DNA of 64,000 bases, taken from Agromyces aurantiacus. GTDB taxonomy: Bacteria > Actinomycetota > Actinomycetes > Actinomycetales > Microbacteriaceae. Position numbers and translations under genes: made by a program. Shown here one piece after another: positions 37,839 to 47,686 of the stretch. Under the pieces are notes generated by a model that did not search any database, was not told the DNA's origin, and worked only from the letters and a program-made list of their open reading frames with translations. Position 1 is the stretch's first letter, and every line of letters starts with the position of its first letter. The stretch is taken from positions 2,480,001 to 2,544,000 of the forward strand of contig NZ_JAFBBW010000001.1 of NCBI RefSeq assembly GCF_016907355.1. The letters are read 5' to 3'.

Positions 37839-38401
37839 TAGTCGTTCACGCGGCCGAGGTACTCGCCCGAGCGGGTGTCGACCTTGACCTTCGTGCCGGT
37901 CTCGAGGAACAGCGGCACCTGGATCTCGTAGCCGGTCTCGACCGTGGCGGGCTTCGTGCCGCCGGTCGAGCGGTCGCCCTGCAGGCCGGGCTCGGTGTAG
38001 GTGATCTCGAGCACGACCGACGCGGGCAGGTCGATGTAGAGCGGGTTGCCGTTGTTCAGCGCGATCGTGACGGCCTGGTTCTCGAGCATGAAGTTCGCGG
38101 CGTCGCCGACGATCGCGGCGGGGACCGTGACCTGGTCGTAGTCGGTCGTGTCCATGAACACGAAGCCGTCGCCGTCGTTGTAGAGGTAGGTGAAGTCGCG
38201 ACGGTCGACGTTCTCGATGTCGACCTTCGCGCCGGCGTTGTAGGTCTTGTCGACGACCTTGCCGGTGACGACGTTCTTCAGCTTGGTGCGCACGAACGCG
38301 CCGCCCTTGCCGGGCTTGACGTGCTGGAACTCGACGACGCTCCAGAGCTGGCCGTCGATGTTGAGGACGACGCCGTTCTTGATGTCAGCGGTGGATGCCA
38401 T
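37838..38401 (-). CDS. efp: elongation factor P
   Basis: 187 residues with three beta-barrel domains. EF-P rescues ribosomes stalled at polyproline. The modified tip of domain I is [15 protein letters not shown] with Lys32 at the apex; no epmA/epmB-like modification gene is near, and actinobacterial EF-P with a PGKG loop is thought to work unmodified. The signature at the end, [14 protein letters not shown], is intact. ATG 38401 is fixed by family alignment. A TAGACT -10 box about 64 bases upstream may give it its own promoter. Confidence 0.97.
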   Translation of the reverse strand: MASTADIKNGVVLNIDGQLWSVVEFQHVKPGKGGAFVRTKLKNVVTGKVVDKTYNAGAKVDIENVDRRDFTYLYNDGDGFVFMDTTDYDQVTVPAAIVGDAANFMLENQAVTIALNNGNPLYIDLPASVVLEITYTEPGLQGDRSTGGTKPATVETGYEIQVPLFLETGTKVKVDTRSGEYLGRVND

Positions 38402-38464
38402 GGGTGTTTCCGTTCGATGGAGGACGGGAAGTCGAAGGCGCACGAGCGGGCGTGCGACCGATCG

Positions 38465-38470
38465 AGTCTA
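38465..38470 (-). promoter_or_regulatory. -10 box of efp-nusB
   Basis: TAGACT on the minus strand just beyond the aroQ stop, in the 77-base gap before efp. A start about seven bases on gives a leader of about 55 bases. The -35 is unclear. Confidence 0.4.
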
Positions 38471-38478
38471 GTCGAGAC

Positions 38479-38916
38479 CTATTGATGACGCAGGATCCAG
38501 TCGACCGCGAGGCGGTAGGAGTCCGCGCCGAATCCCGCGATCACGCCCGTCGCGACCCCCGAGATGACGCTCGTGTGCCGGAACGTCTCGCGCGTGTGCG
38601 GGTTCGACAGGTGCACCTCGACGAGCGGCACGCCCGCGGTCCTCAGCTGCGCCGCGGCATCCCGCAGCGCGTAGCTGTAGTGCGTGAAGGCCGCCGGGTT
38701 CAGCACGACGGGCAGGCGCCGGTCGACGGCCTCGTGGATCCAGCCGATGAGCTCGGCCTCGTCGTCGGTCTGGCGCAGGTCGATCTCGACGCCCTCGGGC
38801 ACGGATGCCGCGAGGCCGGCGCCGATGTCGGCGAGCGACTGCGATCCGTAGACCTCCGGCTCGCGCGAGCCGAGCCGGCCGAGGTTGGGCCCGTTGAGGA
38901 CGAGGATGGCGGTCAC
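38479..38916 (-). CDS. aroQ: 3-dehydroquinate dehydratase, type II
   Basis: 145 residues, the small dodecameric type II enzyme. It dehydrates 3-dehydroquinate to 3-dehydroshikimate. Active-site parts are LNGPNLGRLGSREPEVYG with the flexible-loop Arg and catalytic Tyr, LNPAAFTHYSYALRDA, and VEVHLSNPHTRETFRHTS with the catalytic His. The GTG start overlaps the aroB stop as GTGA. Confidence 0.97.
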   Translation of the reverse strand: MTAILVLNGPNLGRLGSREPEVYGSQSLADIGAGLAASVPEGVEIDLRQTDDEAELIGWIHEAVDRRLPVVLNPAAFTHYSYALRDAAAQLRTAGVPLVEVHLSNPHTRETFRHTSVISGVATGVIAGFGADSYRLAVDWILRHQ

Positions 38917-39992
38917 GACGCGATCTCCTGGTAGGCGGCGAAGAGCAGCGACTGGTCGGGCGCGAGCATCACGGTGGGCTTCGCGAGGTCGTCGAGCACG
39001 ATGAAGCGCAATTGGCCCGCGCGGGCCTTCTTGTCGCGCTGCATGGTCGCGAGCAGCGTGTTCCACCGCCCGGCGGGGTAGCTCGTCGGCAGGCTCAGCA
39101 GCTCGAGCACGCGCTTGTGCCGGTCGGCGACGTCGTCGGAGAGCCGGCCGGAGAGGCGCCCGAGCTCGGCGGCGAACGCCAGGCCGACCGCGACGGCGGC
39201 GCCGTGACGCCACTGGTAGCGCTCGGCGTGCTCGACCGCGTGCCCGAGCGTGTGACCGTAGTTCAGGATCTCGCGGAGGCCCTGCTCGGTGAAGTCCTCG
39301 CTCACCACCTCGGCCTTCATGCGGATGGCGAGCTCGACCACGCGCCGGAACTCGGGCGTTGACGGGTCGGTCGCGACATCCGGGTCGGCCTCGATGACGT
39401 CGAGGATCTCGGGGTAGCGGATGAACCCCGCCTTCACGATCTCGGCGAACCCCGCGAGGATCTCGTTGCGCGGCAGCGTGTCGAGCAGCTCGAGGTCGCA
39501 GAGCACGGCGGCGGGCGCGTGGAACACGCCCACGAGGTTCTTGCCCTCGTTGGTGTTGATGCCGGTCTTGCCGCCGACCGCGGCGTCGACCATGCCGAGC
39601 ACGGTCGTCGGTACCTGCACGATGCGCACGCCGCGCAGCCACGTGGCCGCGACGAACCCGGCGAGGTCGGTGACGGCTCCCCCGCCGAGGCCGACGATCA
39701 CGTCGGTGCGCGTGAAGTCGGCCTGGCCGAGGATCTGCCAGCAGAACGCGGCGACCTCGACGCGCTTGGCCTGCTCGGCGTCGGGCACCTCGGCGAGGAG
39801 CACCTCGTACCGGCCGAGGAGCGACTCGCGCACCGCCGCGGCGCGCGCGCCGAGCGTCGGCGGGTGCACGATGAGCACCTTCGCGGCGGCCGTGCCGATG
39901 GCGTCGGCGAGGCCGTCGAGCACGCCGCGCCCGATCACGACCTCGTAGCCGGCCTCGCCCCCGACGCGGATGGTGGTGGCCTCGTCGGTCAT
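38913..39992 (-). CDS. aroB: 3-dehydroquinate synthase
   Basis: 359 residues. An NAD- and metal-dependent enzyme that cyclises DAHP to 3-dehydroquinate, step two of the shikimate pathway. NAD-binding VGLGGGAVTDLAGFVAATWLRG, the VPTTVLGMVDAAVGGKTGIN block, and metal ligands in LNYGHTLGHAVEH are present. ATG overlaps the aroK stop (ATGA). Confidence 0.97.
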   Translation of the reverse strand: MTDEATTIRVGGEAGYEVVIGRGVLDGLADAIGTAAAKVLIVHPPTLGARAAAVRESLLGRYEVLLAEVPDAEQAKRVEVAAFCWQILGQADFTRTDVIVGLGGGAVTDLAGFVAATWLRGVRIVQVPTTVLGMVDAAVGGKTGINTNEGKNLVGVFHAPAAVLCDLELLDTLPRNEILAGFAEIVKAGFIRYPEILDVIEADPDVATDPSTPEFRRVVELAIRMKAEVVSEDFTEQGLREILNYGHTLGHAVEHAERYQWRHGAAVAVGLAFAAELGRLSGRLSDDVADRHKRVLELLSLPTSYPAGRWNTLLATMQRDKKARAGQLRFIVLDDLAKPTVMLAPDQSLLFAAYQEIAS

Positions 39993-40543
39993 GCCCTCGC
40001 TCCTGCCCACTCGGTGATCTCGTCGACGATCCGCGCGACCGAGCGACGCGAGGTGTCGATGGCGAGCCCGGCGACCTGCTCGTACAGCGGCCGCCGCTCG
40101 TCGCGGATGCGGATCCAGCGCTCGACGCCGCCCTCGGCGAGGAGCGGTCGCGTGCCGCCGGTGAGTCGCGGGGCGACCGCCTCGGCGGACACCTGCAGCC
40201 ACACGACCGCGAGATGCGCGAGGTCTGCCCTCGTGTCGGCGTCGAGCACGGCGCCGCCGCCGAGCGAGACGACCGCCTCCTCGCGGAGCGCCTCGGCGAC
40301 CACCTCGCGCTCGATCACGCGGAAGTAGGCCTCGCCCTCGCGGGCGAAGATCTCCTCGATCGGCCCGTAGCGCTCGGCGATGCGCTGGTCGGTGTCGACG
40401 AACGGCGCGCCGACGGAGGACGCGAGCCGGGCGCCCACGCGCGACTTGCCGGCCCCCATGGGCCCGACGAGCACGATCGGCAGCGGCACCGCGCGCGTCG
40501 CGCGCGCGGCCGCCGGCTCACCCGGGACGCCCGTGTCAGGCAC
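39989..40543 (-). CDS. aroK: shikimate kinase
   Basis: A 184-residue P-loop kinase that phosphorylates shikimate with ATP. Walker A GPMGAGKS (27-34), the shikimate-binding [11 protein letters not shown], the [16 protein letters not shown] block, SLGGGAVLD and the lid TRPLLAE are in order. About 20 unconserved residues precede the first strand. The GTG start overlaps the aroC stop by eight bases. Confidence 0.96.
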   Translation of the reverse strand: MPDTGVPGEPAAARATRAVPLPIVLVGPMGAGKSRVGARLASSVGAPFVDTDQRIAERYGPIEEIFAREGEAYFRVIEREVVAEALREEAVVSLGGGAVLDADTRADLAHLAVVWLQVSAEAVAPRLTGGTRPLLAEGGVERWIRIRDERRPLYEQVAGLAIDTSRRSVARIVDEITEWAGARA

Positions 40544-41750
40544 GGACGGCGTCGGGCGTCGCGACCTCGCTCGTGAGCGCGTCGGGGATCGCCGCCAGGT
40601 AGGCCTCGAGGTTGCGGCGGGTCTCGGCGACCGAGTCGCCGCCGAACTTCTCGAGCACGGCGTTGGCGAGCGTGAGGGCGACCATGGCCTCGGCGACGAC
40701 GCCGGCCGCGGGCACGGCGCACACGTCGGAGCGCTGGTGGTGCGCGGGCGCCGGTTCGCCGGTCGCCACGTCGACGGTGGGCAACGCGTGCGGCACGGTC
40801 GCGATGGGCTTCATGCCGGCGCGCACGCGCAGCACGGTGCCGGTGGACATGCCGCCCTCGGTGCCACCCGCGCGGTCGCTCGCGCGCACGATGCGCCCGT
40901 CGGCCAGGTGCAGCTCGTCGTGCGCGGCCGAGCCCCGCCGAGTCGTCGTGAGGAAGCCGTCGCCGACCTCGACGCCCTTGATGGCCTGGATGCCCATGAG
41001 CGCGGCCGCGAGCTGCGCGTCGAGTCGGCGATCCCAGTGCACGTGCGAGCCGAGCCCGGGCGGAAGCCCGTAGGCGAGCACCTCGACCACGCCGCCGAGC
41101 GTGTCGCCGTCCTTGTGCGCCGCATCGACCTCGGCGACCATGCGCGCACTCGTCTCGGGGTCGAAGCAGCGCAGCGGGTCGGCGTCGAGGGCGTCGACGT
41201 CGGCGGGAAGCGGCAGCGCGCTGCCCTCGGGCACGCGCACCGGGCCGATGGCCACCGTGTGCGAGACGAGCCGCACGCCGAGCTCCGCAAGGAATGCGCG
41301 CGCCACGGCGCCGAGGGCGACGCGCGCGGCGGTCTCGCGCGCGCTCGCGCGCTCGAGCACCGGACGGGCCTCGTCGAAGCCGTACTTCTGCATGCCGACC
41401 AGGTCGGCGTGACCGGGACGCGGGCGCGTGAGCGGCGCCCCACGCCCCTTGCCGAGCGTCGCGGGGTCGACCGGCTCGGGGCTCATGACCTGCTCCCACT
41501 TGGGCCACTCGGTGTTGCCGACGCGCAGCGCGACCGGGCTGCCGAGCGTCAGGCCGTGCCGGACGCCGCCCGAGATCGCCAGCTCGTCCTGCTCGAACTT
41601 CATGCGCGCGCCACGGCCGTAGCCGAGCTTGCGTCGCGCGAGGTCGGCGCGGATGTCGTCGAGCGTGACGGGGATGCCGGCGGGGAGTCCCTCGAGGATC
41701 GCGACCAGCTCGGGGCCGTGCGATTCACCGGCGGTGAGCCAACGGAGCAT
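40536..41750 (-). CDS. aroC: chorismate synthase
   Basis: 404 residues. It converts EPSP to chorismate and needs reduced FMN. Family signatures are [18 protein letters not shown] at the start, [33 protein letters not shown] and [10 protein letters not shown]. The ATG at 41750 is chosen because GGGAGG at 41760-41765 lies nine bases before it; another ATG at 41759 touches that sequence and has no room for a ribosome-binding site. Chorismate from this gene feeds TrpE in the same window. Confidence 0.97.
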   Translation of the reverse strand: MLRWLTAGESHGPELVAILEGLPAGIPVTLDDIRADLARRKLGYGRGARMKFEQDELAISGGVRHGLTLGSPVALRVGNTEWPKWEQVMSPEPVDPATLGKGRGAPLTRPRPGHADLVGMQKYGFDEARPVLERASARETAARVALGAVARAFLAELGVRLVSHTVAIGPVRVPEGSALPLPADVDALDADPLRCFDPETSARMVAEVDAAHKDGDTLGGVVEVLAYGLPPGLGSHVHWDRRLDAQLAAALMGIQAIKGVEVGDGFLTTTRRGSAAHDELHLADGRIVRASDRAGGTEGGMSTGTVLRVRAGMKPIATVPHALPTVDVATGEPAPAHHQRSDVCAVPAAGVVAEAMVALTLANAVLEKFGGDSVAETRRNLEAYLAAIPDALTSEVATPDAVRA

Positions 41751-41759
41751 GCCCACCAT

Positions 41760-41765
41760 CCTCCC
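41760..41765 (-). promoter_or_regulatory. ribosome-binding site that sets the aroC start
   Basis: GGGAGG on the minus strand. It is nine bases from ATG 41750 but directly against ATG 41759, so only the inner ATG has normal spacing. Confidence 0.6.
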
Positions 41766-41774
41766 ACAGCGGGG

Positions 41775-42653
41775 TCAGAGGCTCCGACGCATGACGTCGA
41801 GCACGGCCGCCTCGTCGGGCAGTCGGGCGAGGGGGTCGTCGTTCACGAAGATGCGCACCTGCAGCAGCGCCTGGTGCAGGAGCATGTCGAGTCCGTGGGC
41901 GACGCGACCGCCGTGCTCGAGCCAGGAGGCCGCGAGCGCGGTCGGCCATGGCGCGTAGGCGACATCGAGCAGCGGGCCCTGCGCGAGCTCGGCGGACGGG
42001 ACCACGCCGAGGTCGGTCCCGCCGGGCACCGTGCTGACGACGAGGTCGGCGGGCACCGGCTCGGCGAGCCGCGAGATCGGCCGTACCTCCATGACGAGCC
42101 CGAGCGCGTGACCGAGGTCGACCACGGATGCCGCGCGCCCGGCGTCCCGCACGCACACCTCGACGCCGACCGCGCCGAGTTCGGCCATCGCGATGAGCGC
42201 CGACGCGGCCGTCGCGCCGCCGCCCACGAGGACGCCGTGCCGGATGGCGTGGACGCCGGAGTCCGCGAGTGCCCGGACGATCCCGCCGATATCGGTGTTG
42301 AACCCGAGACGCCGGCCGTCGTCGGCGAGCAGCAACGTGTTCACCGCCCCGGCGCGCTCGGCGAGCCGTTCGACCTCGTCGGCGATCGCGAGCGCCTCGG
42401 GCTTCAGCGGCATCGTGAGCGACAGGCCGCGCCATTCGGGTCCGAGGCCGTCGAGGAAGGCCGCGAGGCCGCCCTCCCCCACCTCGACGCGCTCGTAGGT
42501 CCAGTCCGTCAGGCCGAGCAGGTCGTAGGCGGCACGATGCAGGCCCGGGCTCTTCGAGTGCGCGATGGGCGACCCGAGCACGGCGAGCCGGCGCGGTCCG
42601 GCCGGGGCGTCCGGAACGGCGCGCCCCGCGGCATCCGGTGCCTCGCCCGTCAC
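41775..42653 (-). CDS. aroE: shikimate dehydrogenase
   Basis: 292 residues. It reduces 3-dehydroshikimate to shikimate with NADPH. The substrate-binding LGSPIAHSKSPGLHRAAY and SLTMPLKPEAL with the catalytic lysine are clear, as is LGFNTDIGGIVRAL with the catalytic Asp. The nucleotide loop reads VGGGATAASA and lacks the usual NADP arginine cluster directly after it, so cofactor preference is uncertain. The GTG start overlaps the mltG stop as GTGA; about 18 polar residues precede the first strand. Confidence 0.93.
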   Translation of the reverse strand: MTGEAPDAAGRAVPDAPAGPRRLAVLGSPIAHSKSPGLHRAAYDLLGLTDWTYERVEVGEGGLAAFLDGLGPEWRGLSLTMPLKPEALAIADEVERLAERAGAVNTLLLADDGRRLGFNTDIGGIVRALADSGVHAIRHGVLVGGGATAASALIAMAELGAVGVEVCVRDAGRAASVVDLGHALGLVMEVRPISRLAEPVPADLVVSTVPGGTDLGVVPSAELAQGPLLDVAYAPWPTALAASWLEHGGRVAHGLDMLLHQALLQVRIFVNDDPLARLPDEAAVLDVMRRSL

Positions 42654-44485
42654 CCGTTGTCCTCCAGGTACTGCAGGAACCGCTGCACCGCGGCCTCGTG
42701 CTCCTCGAGCGTGGCGGAGAAGACCGTCTCGCCGGTCTCGAGGTTCACCGTGACGAAGTAGAGCCACGGTCCGTCGGCCGGATGCAGCGCCGCGTCGATC
42801 GCGACGTCGCCGGGGTTGCCGATCGGGCCCGGCGGCAGCCCGGGGTGCACGTAGGTGTTGTAGGGGTTCGACGCGTCGGCTCGCTCGGCATCGGAGGTCT
42901 CGACGGTCGAGTCGTCGCCCAGGCCGTAGTGCACGGTGGAGTCGAACTGCAGCAGGCCGCTCTCGAACAGCGCCGGGTCGAGGCGGTTCTTGATGACGCG
43001 CGACACCTTGTACGAGTCCTCCTCCGATCCGGACTCGCGCTCGATGAGCGAGGCGACCACGATGGTCTCCCAGCGCTGCTCCGCGGGCACGCCCGCCTCG
43101 TCGAGCGCCTGGAACGTGCGGTCCACGAGCGTCTTCACGACCTGCTGGGCGGTGACATCGGGCGGGAAGGTGTACGTCGCGGGGAACAGGAAGCCCTCCA
43201 CCGAGGTCGCCTGCGCCGGCAGACCGAGCGCCTGCGGGTCGGCCGCCGCGGCCTGCAGCTCCTCGAGCGGGATGCCCGTGGCCGCCGAGGCCGCCGCCAG
43301 CGCGTCGCGCGCCCAGAGGCCCTCCTGGATCACGAACGTGTTCTCGAGCTTGTTCGCGGGGTCGAGCAGGGCGTCGAGCGCGGACTTCGCGCTCATCTCG
43401 CTCGCGAGCCGGTAGGCGCCCGGATAGAACGTGGGGTGCGGCGAACGGCTCGTCACCTCGTCGATGAACGCCTCCGCCGAGGCCACCACGCCCTCGTCCT
43501 CGAGGTTCGACGCGATCGTCACTCCGCCATCGCCCTCGTTGATCATGAACACGACCTCGCCGGAGCCCGAGCCGGAGTAGTCGGCCGGGGGCTCGAAGCG
43601 CTCGAGGAACGCGGCGACGGGCGCCTGGAGGAAGAAGAACCAGGCGCCGGCGCCGATCGCGACGAGGACGAGGAGGGCCACGAGACAGCCCATCGCGCGG
43701 CGGCCCCGACGGCGGCGCGGCCGGCCGTGCTCGTCGACCTCGTCGGCCGCGGCGGCGCGGCGGTCGGCGCGCGAGGGCCGCGGCGCGGGGTCGTCGTCCC
43801 ACGGCGCGAACAGGTCGGACGCGTCGGTCGCCGGGTCGCCCTGGCGGGCGGCGGGTCTCCGGCCGTCCGCGGCGCGGACGCGCTCCTCGCCCTCGACGAC
43901 GGGCTCCTCCCACGGGGCACGCTCGTCGGGTACGGCGCCGCGGGCGGCGCGCTGCTCGTGGGCGAGGCGCTCCTGCTCGGCCCGCCACTCGGCCTGGGCC
44001 TGACGCTCCTGCTCAGCCCGCCACTCGGCCTCCGCCTGACGCTCCTGCTCGGCCCGCCACTCGGCCTGGGCCTGACGCTCCTGCTCGGCCCGCCACTCGG
44101 CCTCCGCCTGACGCTCCTGCTCGGCCCGCCACTCGGCCTCCGCCTGACGCTCCTGCTCGGCCCGCCACTCGGCCTCCGCCTGACGCTCCTGCTCGGCCCG
44201 CCACTCGGCCTCCGCCTGACGCTCCTGCTCGGCCCGCCACTCGGCCTCCGCCTGACGCTCCTGCTCCGCCCGCCACTCGGCCTCGGCACGCCGTTCCTCG
44301 AGCTCGGCGATCCGACGGCGCTCGGCCTCGGCGGCGGCGGCGCGTTGCTGCTCCAGCTCGCGCAGCTCCCTCCGGCTCGGCGGTGCCGAGCCGCCTCGCG
44401 CGCCCGCCTGAGCGGCGCCCGGCTGGGTCGCGGAGGGATACGGCTGATCGGTGCCGCCGTGTCGCCCTGGGGGGAGCTGGGTCAC
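42650..44485 (-). CDS. mltG: endolytic transglycosylase MltG with long N-terminal repeat region
   Basis: 611 residues. MltG cuts nascent peptidoglycan strands at the outer face of the membrane. Residues 1-65 are Gly/Pro/Gln-rich; residues ~65-172 are nine copies of a 12-residue Glu/Arg/Ala/Gln repeat (consensus QAEAEWRAEQER); an acidic-basic linker follows; the single membrane helix is about 265-288 (GCLVALLVLVAIGAGAWFFF). The extracellular YceG domain runs to the end, with the catalytic Glu in VASLIERESGSEEDSYKV (about 480). The repeat lies on the cytoplasmic side and should form a long charged helix. GTG start four bases after ruvX. Confidence 0.93.
   Translation of the reverse strand: MTQLPPGRHGGTDQPYPSATQPGAAQAGARGGSAPPSRRELRELEQQRAAAAEAERRRIAELEERRAEAEWRAEQERQAEAEWRAEQERQAEAEWRAEQERQAEAEWRAEQERQAEAEWRAEQERQAEAEWRAEQERQAQAEWRAEQERQAEAEWRAEQERQAQAEWRAEQERLAHEQRAARGAVPDERAPWEEPVVEGEERVRAADGRRPAARQGDPATDASDLFAPWDDDPAPRPSRADRRAAAADEVDEHGRPRRRRGRRAMGCLVALLVLVAIGAGAWFFFLQAPVAAFLERFEPPADYSGSGSGEVVFMINEGDGGVTIASNLEDEGVVASAEAFIDEVTSRSPHPTFYPGAYRLASEMSAKSALDALLDPANKLENTFVIQEGLWARDALAAASAATGIPLEELQAAAADPQALGLPAQATSVEGFLFPATYTFPPDVTAQQVVKTLVDRTFQALDEAGVPAEQRWETIVVASLIERESGSEEDSYKVSRVIKNRLDPALFESGLLQFDSTVHYGLGDDSTVETSDAERADASNPYNTYVHPGLPPGPIGNPGDVAIDAALHPADGPWLYFVTVNLETGETVFSATLEEHEAAVQRFLQYLEDNG
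43969..44292 (-). repeat. nine tandem 36-base repeats inside mltG
   Basis: Nine in-frame copies of a 36-base unit. On the coding strand each encodes QAEAEWRAEQER; copies seven and nine in protein order have QAQA in place of QAEA, and the first copy begins RAEA. Near identity at synonymous sites shows recent expansion by slippage or unequal exchange, and copy number may vary between strains. Confidence 0.93.
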
Positions 44486-44489
44486 GGGG

Positions 44490-44960
44490 TCAGAGCCCTT
44501 CGTCGGGGAGGATGGTGCGTCCGGGAGCGGAGCCCGACGCCCGTTCGGCGTCGATGGCATGTTGCAGAATGATAACGGCTGCGGCTTGGTCGATGATGGG
44601 ACGCTGCTTCCGACTCGACTTCCCCGCCGCTCGGAGCGCCTGCTGGGCGCTGACCGTCGACATCCGCTCGTCGACCAGCCGGACCGGCAGCCCGCGGGCG
44701 GCCAGTCGCGCCGCCACGTCGACGGCGTCGGCGGTCGACGCCGTCGGCTGGCCCGACAGCGACAGCGGATGACCCACGACGAGCTCGATCGCCGCGTGCT
44801 CGCCCGCCAGCTCGAGGATCCGTCGAACGTCGGCATCCTCGCCCTCGGGGCTGCGCGGCACGGTCTCGACCGGCACGGCGAGGATCGCGGACGGGTCGCA
44901 GCGCGCGACGCCGATCCGCGCGCGACCGACGTCGATGCCCAGCCGCGCACCGGGGCGCAC
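44490..44960 (-). CDS. ruvX: YqgF/RuvX-family RNase H-like nuclease
   Basis: 156 residues of the RNase H fold. Members process the 5' end of pre-16S rRNA and were once proposed as Holliday junction resolvases. The first acidic strand is LGIDVGRARIGVARCD; ELVVGHPLSLSG, VDERMSTVSAQQAL and KQRPIIDQAAAVIILQ follow, with the last Asp completing the site. The GTG start is two bases after the alaS stop. The alaS-ruvX-mltG-aro order is widespread in actinobacteria. Confidence 0.93.
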   Translation of the reverse strand: MRPGARLGIDVGRARIGVARCDPSAILAVPVETVPRSPEGEDADVRRILELAGEHAAIELVVGHPLSLSGQPTASTADAVDVAARLAARGLPVRLVDERMSTVSAQQALRAAGKSSRKQRPIIDQAAAVIILQHAIDAERASGSAPGRTILPDEGL

Positions 44961-44962
44961 GG

Positions 44963-47620
44963 TCAGCGCCCGATCGACGCGCGCGCGGCCGTGAGCGCCG
45001 CCGGGATCGCGGACAGGTCGTTCCCGCCGCCCTGCGCGAGGTCGGGCTTGCCTCCGCCCCCACCGCCGAGGGCCGCCGCCATCGCCTTCGCGACCGCGCC
45101 GGCGTTCGCACCGGCGTCGCGCGCCGCCGGCGAGGTCGCCGCGATCGCGAGGGGCTTTCCGCCGACCTCTCCGACGAGCGCGACGACCGACGCCGCATCG
45201 CCGAGCCGGCCGCGCACCGCCGTCGCGAGCGAGCGCAGCTCGTCGCCGGAACCGAGGCGGCCGACCGACTCGAGCACCACGAGCAGGTCGCCGACGCGTT
45301 CCGCCTTCGCAGCGAGATCGGGCACGCGATCGGTGAGCGCCTTGGCCTCGTAGGCCTGGATCTTCTTCTCGGCCGCCTTGAGGCTCGCGACGAGCTCGCC
45401 GACGCGATCGACGAGCGACTCCGGCCGGGTCTTCAGCGTCGAGGTGAGCTCCTGGACGAGCGCGCGCTCGGCGGCGAAGCGCCGGAACGCGTCCTGTCCG
45501 ACGAGGGACTCGACACGGCGGTTGGAGGCGCCGACCGAGGACTCGCCGATGATGTTGATCATGCCGACCTCGGCGCTGCGGGTCACGTGCGTTCCCGCGC
45601 AGAGCTCGCGCGACCACGGGCCGCCGATGTCGACGACTCGCACGACATCGCCGTACTTCTCGCCGAACAGCGCCATCGCCCCGAGCGCCTTGGCCTCGTC
45701 GATGGGCATCTCTCGCGTGACGACCTCGAGGTTCTCGCGCACGGCGCCGTTCGCGATCTCCTCGATCTCGCTCCGCGTCTCGGCCGAGAGCGCCTGGTTC
45801 CATCCGTAGTCGAGGCGGAGGTAGCCCGCCTTGTTGAACGAGCCGGACTGGTGCGCCTGCGGGCCCAGCACTTGTCGCAGGGCCGCGTGGACGAGGTGCG
45901 TGCCCGAGTGGGCCTGGGTCGCGCCGCGCCGGTAGTCCTCGTCGACGAGCGTGGTCGCGGGCACGCCGACGCCCACCTCGCCCGCGGTGACGCGGACGGT
46001 GTGGCTGATCAGGCCCTTCACCGGCTTCTGCACGTCGAGCACCTCGAGCTCGAAGCCGTCGCCGACGATGCGACCCTGGTCGGGCGCCTGCCCACCGGAC
46101 TCGGCGTACAGCGAGGTCTCCGCGAGGATCACCTCGGCGGTCTGGCCCGCCGTGGCCGCGAGCGCCGGCCGGCCGTCCACGAGGATGCCCAGGACGGTGG
46201 AATCGGTCGTCAGGTCGGTGTAGCCCGTGAAGACGGTCTCGCCCTTCGCGCGGAACTCGCTGTACACCGACAGGTCGGCCAGCACCTTCTTCTTCGACTT
46301 CGCGTCGGCCTTCGCGCGCGAGCGCTGGTCGGCCATGAGGGTGTCGAAGGCGGGACGGTCGACCGCGAGCCCGGCCTCCTCGGCCATCTCGAGCGTGAGC
46401 TCGATCGGGAATCCGTACGTGTCGTGCAGCAGGAAGGCCGTGTCGCCCGCGAGCCGGTCGGAGCCGGACTCCTTGGTCTTGGCCACCGCGGTGTCGAGGA
46501 TCGACGTACCCGCGGTGAGCGTGCGCAGGAACGTCGCCTCCTCGCCGACCGCGAGGCGCTCGATCTGCGCGTAGTTCGTCGCGACCTCGGGGTAGGCGGC
46601 CTTCATCGCGTCGCGCGAGGCGGCGAAGAGCTCGTGGAACGTGGGGCCCTCGACGCCGAGCAGGCGCATGGCCCGGATGCTGCGGCGCAGCAGGCGACGC
46701 AGGATGTAGCCGCGGCCCTCGTTCGACGGCGTTACGCCGTCGCTCATGAGCATGAGCGACGAGCGGATGTGGTCGGCGATGACGCGCATGCGCACGTCGT
46801 CCTCGTGGTCGGCGCCGTACCGGCGGCCGGAGAGCTCGGCGGCCCGGTCGAGCACCGGGCGCACCTGGTCGATCTCGTACATGTTGTCGACGCCCTGCTT
46901 GATGAAGGCGACGCGCTCGAGTCCCATGCCGGTGTCGATGTTCTTCTTCGGAAGTTCGCGCACGATCGTGAAGTCGGTCTTCGACTTCACGTCGGCGATG
47001 AGGTACTGCATGAACACGAGGTTCCAGATCTCGACGTAGCGGTCGTCGTCGGTCGCCGGCCCGCCGTCGATGCCATACGCAGGCCCGCGGTCGAAGAAGA
47101 TCTCGGAGCAGGGGCCCGCAGGCCCGGGCTGGCCAGTGTGCCAGTAATTCGTGTCCTTGCCGAGGCCCTGGATGCGCTCGTCGGGCAGGCCCGCGACGCG
47201 CCGCCAGATCTCGCGCGCCTCGTCGTCGTCCTCGTAGACGGTGACCCAGAGGTCCTTCGGGTCGAAGCCGTACCCGCCATCCGCCTCGGGCGTGGTGAGC
47301 AGGTCCCACGCGAACGAGATGGCGCCCTCCTTGAAGTAGTCGCCGAAGGAGAAGTTGCCGTTCATCTGGAAGAACGTGCCGTGGCGGGGGGTCTTCCCGA
47401 CCTCTTCGATGTCGTTCGTGCGGATGCACTTCTGCACGCTCGTGGCGCGGTCGTACGGCGCCGGCACCACCCCGGTCAGGTAGGGCACGAACGGCACCAT
47501 GCCGGCCACCGTGAACAGCAGCGACGGGTCGTCGGACACGAGCGAGGCCGACGGCACGACCGTGTGGCCGCGCGCGGCGAAGAAGTCCAGCCAGCGCTGG
47601 CGGATCTCGGCAGTCTGCAT
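44963..47620 (-). CDS. alaS: alanyl-tRNA synthetase
   Basis: 885 residues. It charges tRNA-Ala. The class II catalytic domain (1-~250) begins EIRQRWLDFFAARGHTVVPSASL. The editing domain has the zinc-type motif HSGTHLVHAALRQVLGPQAHQSGS and CAGTHV, which removes mischarged serine and glycine. A coiled segment and the C-Ala domain (with GGGGGGKPDLAQGGG near the end) follow. ATG start. It is 66 bases after the small membrane-protein gene. Confidence 0.98.
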   Translation of the reverse strand: MQTAEIRQRWLDFFAARGHTVVPSASLVSDDPSLLFTVAGMVPFVPYLTGVVPAPYDRATSVQKCIRTNDIEEVGKTPRHGTFFQMNGNFSFGDYFKEGAISFAWDLLTTPEADGGYGFDPKDLWVTVYEDDDEAREIWRRVAGLPDERIQGLGKDTNYWHTGQPGPAGPCSEIFFDRGPAYGIDGGPATDDDRYVEIWNLVFMQYLIADVKSKTDFTIVRELPKKNIDTGMGLERVAFIKQGVDNMYEIDQVRPVLDRAAELSGRRYGADHEDDVRMRVIADHIRSSLMLMSDGVTPSNEGRGYILRRLLRRSIRAMRLLGVEGPTFHELFAASRDAMKAAYPEVATNYAQIERLAVGEEATFLRTLTAGTSILDTAVAKTKESGSDRLAGDTAFLLHDTYGFPIELTLEMAEEAGLAVDRPAFDTLMADQRSRAKADAKSKKKVLADLSVYSEFRAKGETVFTGYTDLTTDSTVLGILVDGRPALAATAGQTAEVILAETSLYAESGGQAPDQGRIVGDGFELEVLDVQKPVKGLISHTVRVTAGEVGVGVPATTLVDEDYRRGATQAHSGTHLVHAALRQVLGPQAHQSGSFNKAGYLRLDYGWNQALSAETRSEIEEIANGAVRENLEVVTREMPIDEAKALGAMALFGEKYGDVVRVVDIGGPWSRELCAGTHVTRSAEVGMINIIGESSVGASNRRVESLVGQDAFRRFAAERALVQELTSTLKTRPESLVDRVGELVASLKAAEKKIQAYEAKALTDRVPDLAAKAERVGDLLVVLESVGRLGSGDELRSLATAVRGRLGDAASVVALVGEVGGKPLAIAATSPAARDAGANAGAVAKAMAAALGGGGGGKPDLAQGGGNDLSAIPAALTAARASIGR

Positions 47621-47686
47621 GGTTCCGTTCTGGTTCCTGGGGAAGGTGGAGCGCCCCGCGGATGCGGGCGTCGACGGGGGTGCGGG

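Noticed and set aside
43969..44292. The 36-base repeat array as a CRISPR
   Set aside because: The units are directly adjacent with no unique spacers and encode an in-frame protein repeat in mltG.
47621..47686. A T-box riboswitch before alaS
   Set aside because: The gap is 66 bases, far too short, and no T-box core sequence is present.
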